Shown here: positions 63,291 to 64,000 of the stretch, one piece after another
Layout: every line of letters starts with the position of its first letter
Numbering within the stretch: position 1 is the stretch's first letter
NCBI GenBank assembly: GCA_015847255.1
Contig: JADLZK010010478.1
Span: forward strand, 1 to 64,000
Direction of reading: 5' to 3'
DNA from: Hyparrhenia diplandra
Lineage: Eukaryota > Streptophyta > Magnoliopsida > Poales > Poaceae
Length of the DNA: 64,000 nt
The notes under the pieces: generated by a model
The model's database searches: none
Seen by the model: only the letters and a program-made list of their open reading frames with translations
Told to the model about the DNA's origin: nothing
Translations under genes and position numbers: made by a program

Positions 63291-64000
63291 TTACTGCTGC
63301 TGTTGCTGCTTCACAAGATTCCTCAGAACGTAGTGAAGAATCCCGCCATGATCAAAGTAAGCCAGCTCCACCTGCAAAAAAAAAGTTTTCTCTGTTATTC
63401 GTTACACAATTCATACTACTTTAAAATCAATACAATTTTTCTTTCAAAAGAAAAATCAATACAATTTGATTGGCGCTAACTGCTAAGCTTGTAGGTTAGT
63501 ATTTGAAAAGGCACTGTTTCATCTCACAGGATGAGCCTAAGTGGTCTATGTGCTTGAAATGAATGCCCAGAAACTTTATTTCGGTATTCAGTTTCGCATC
63601 CTTTTTACCCGAGAACTTACCATGGTATCAATCCGGAGCTTGCAGGTGAATGACTTCCCAGTGTCAATGACCACTTGGACATCTTGGCCCGGCTGTATCT
63701 CACTCACATTGGTAGGGAGCCTTATCGTGTAACGCTCATGACCGGTGAGCCCCAGAGAATCAGCATCCTCACCAGGCTTGAAGCACAGTGGTAACACTCC
63801 CATTCCCACGAGGTTGCTGCGGTGGATCCTCTCGAAACTCTTGGCGATCACTGCTTTGATCCCCTGATAACATAGTTCTGTCAAAGAAATGTTCCTAGTT
63901 TCCGGTAGCCAGCAAAGAAATGGCAGTTATATGATATGCATATACCAGTAACATTGGTCCCTTGGCAGCCCAATCCCGAGAACTTCCACTGCCGTATTCC
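63291..64000 (-). CDS. Aconitate hydratase (aconitase), C-terminal part
   Basis: Fe-S enzyme that interconverts citrate and isocitrate in the TCA and glyoxylate cycles, in mitochondria and cytosol in plants. Only the last three exons are in the window: 64000-63946 (partial), 63863-63621 and 63371-63291. They read EYGSGSSRDWAAKGPMLL, then GIKAVIAKSFERIHRSNLVG, LPLCFKPGEDADSLGLTGHE and VELAYFDHGGILHYVLRNLV, ending in a short Gln run and TAA. GSSRDWAAKG and the KSFERIHRSNLVGMG block hold conserved active-site residues of domain 4. Phases are exact and no indel is needed. The remaining exons lie beyond the right edge. Confidence 0.95.

Overview
This is nuclear DNA of a flowering plant, almost certainly a grass. 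The evidence is split genes with GT-AG introns, GC-rich first exons, AT-rich intergenic DNA, Tourist- and Stowaway-type MITEs, and plant gene families (CDPK, PPR, the plant TYW3-kelch-TYW2 fusion, S40/DUF584). I see no bacterial, viral or CRISPR features. A panicoid grass is my guess; the sequence alone does not prove it.

Layout. The first 13 kb is gene-poor: one broken S40-type senescence-regulator gene (about 3.6-4.2 kb, +), a Tourist-like MITE and much unclassified sequence. From 13 to 32 kb there is a cluster on the minus strand: three copies of a nine-exon sialidase-like (BNR/Asp-box) gene at 13.2-15.4, 18.9-21.1 and 29.1-31.5 kb, with a chloroplast-type RidA gene and a PP2C phosphatase gene between copies 2 and 3. 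From 32.6 to 37.2 kb (+) lies an SR-like splicing-factor gene with a C-terminal RRM. From 38 to 45.3 kb is repeat-rich: a fold-back/tandem repeat complex, a Stowaway-like MITE split by another element, a Tourist-like MITE, a 1.93-kb poly(A) retroposon with a perfect 16-bp target duplication, and about four copies of a roughly 145-bp repeat. From 46.8 kb to the end is gene-rich: a calcium-dependent protein kinase (+), a TYW3-kelch-TYW2 wybutosine enzyme (-), an intronless PPR gene (-) and the 3' end of an aconitase gene (-).

The genes do not form one pathway. They are ordinary housekeeping and signalling genes: Ca2+ signalling, dephosphorylation, imine/enamine detoxification, splicing, tRNA-Phe modification, organelle RNA processing and the TCA/glyoxylate cycle. 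The sialidase-like family is the least understood part.

Overriding caveat. Nearly every conserved gene carries one or more single-base insertions or deletions, often in runs of one base, that break otherwise well conserved frames. I count roughly 20 in about 15 kb of coding sequence, with no clear substitution-type nonsense codon. This looks more like consensus error in a draft assembly than biological decay, though a decaying duplicate region is not excluded. Exon coordinates were worked out by eye from splice signals and phase. I see no convincing new biological system; the best leads are the sialidase cluster with its GC-AG introns, the fold-back repeat at 38.4-39.2 kb and the nested mobile elements.
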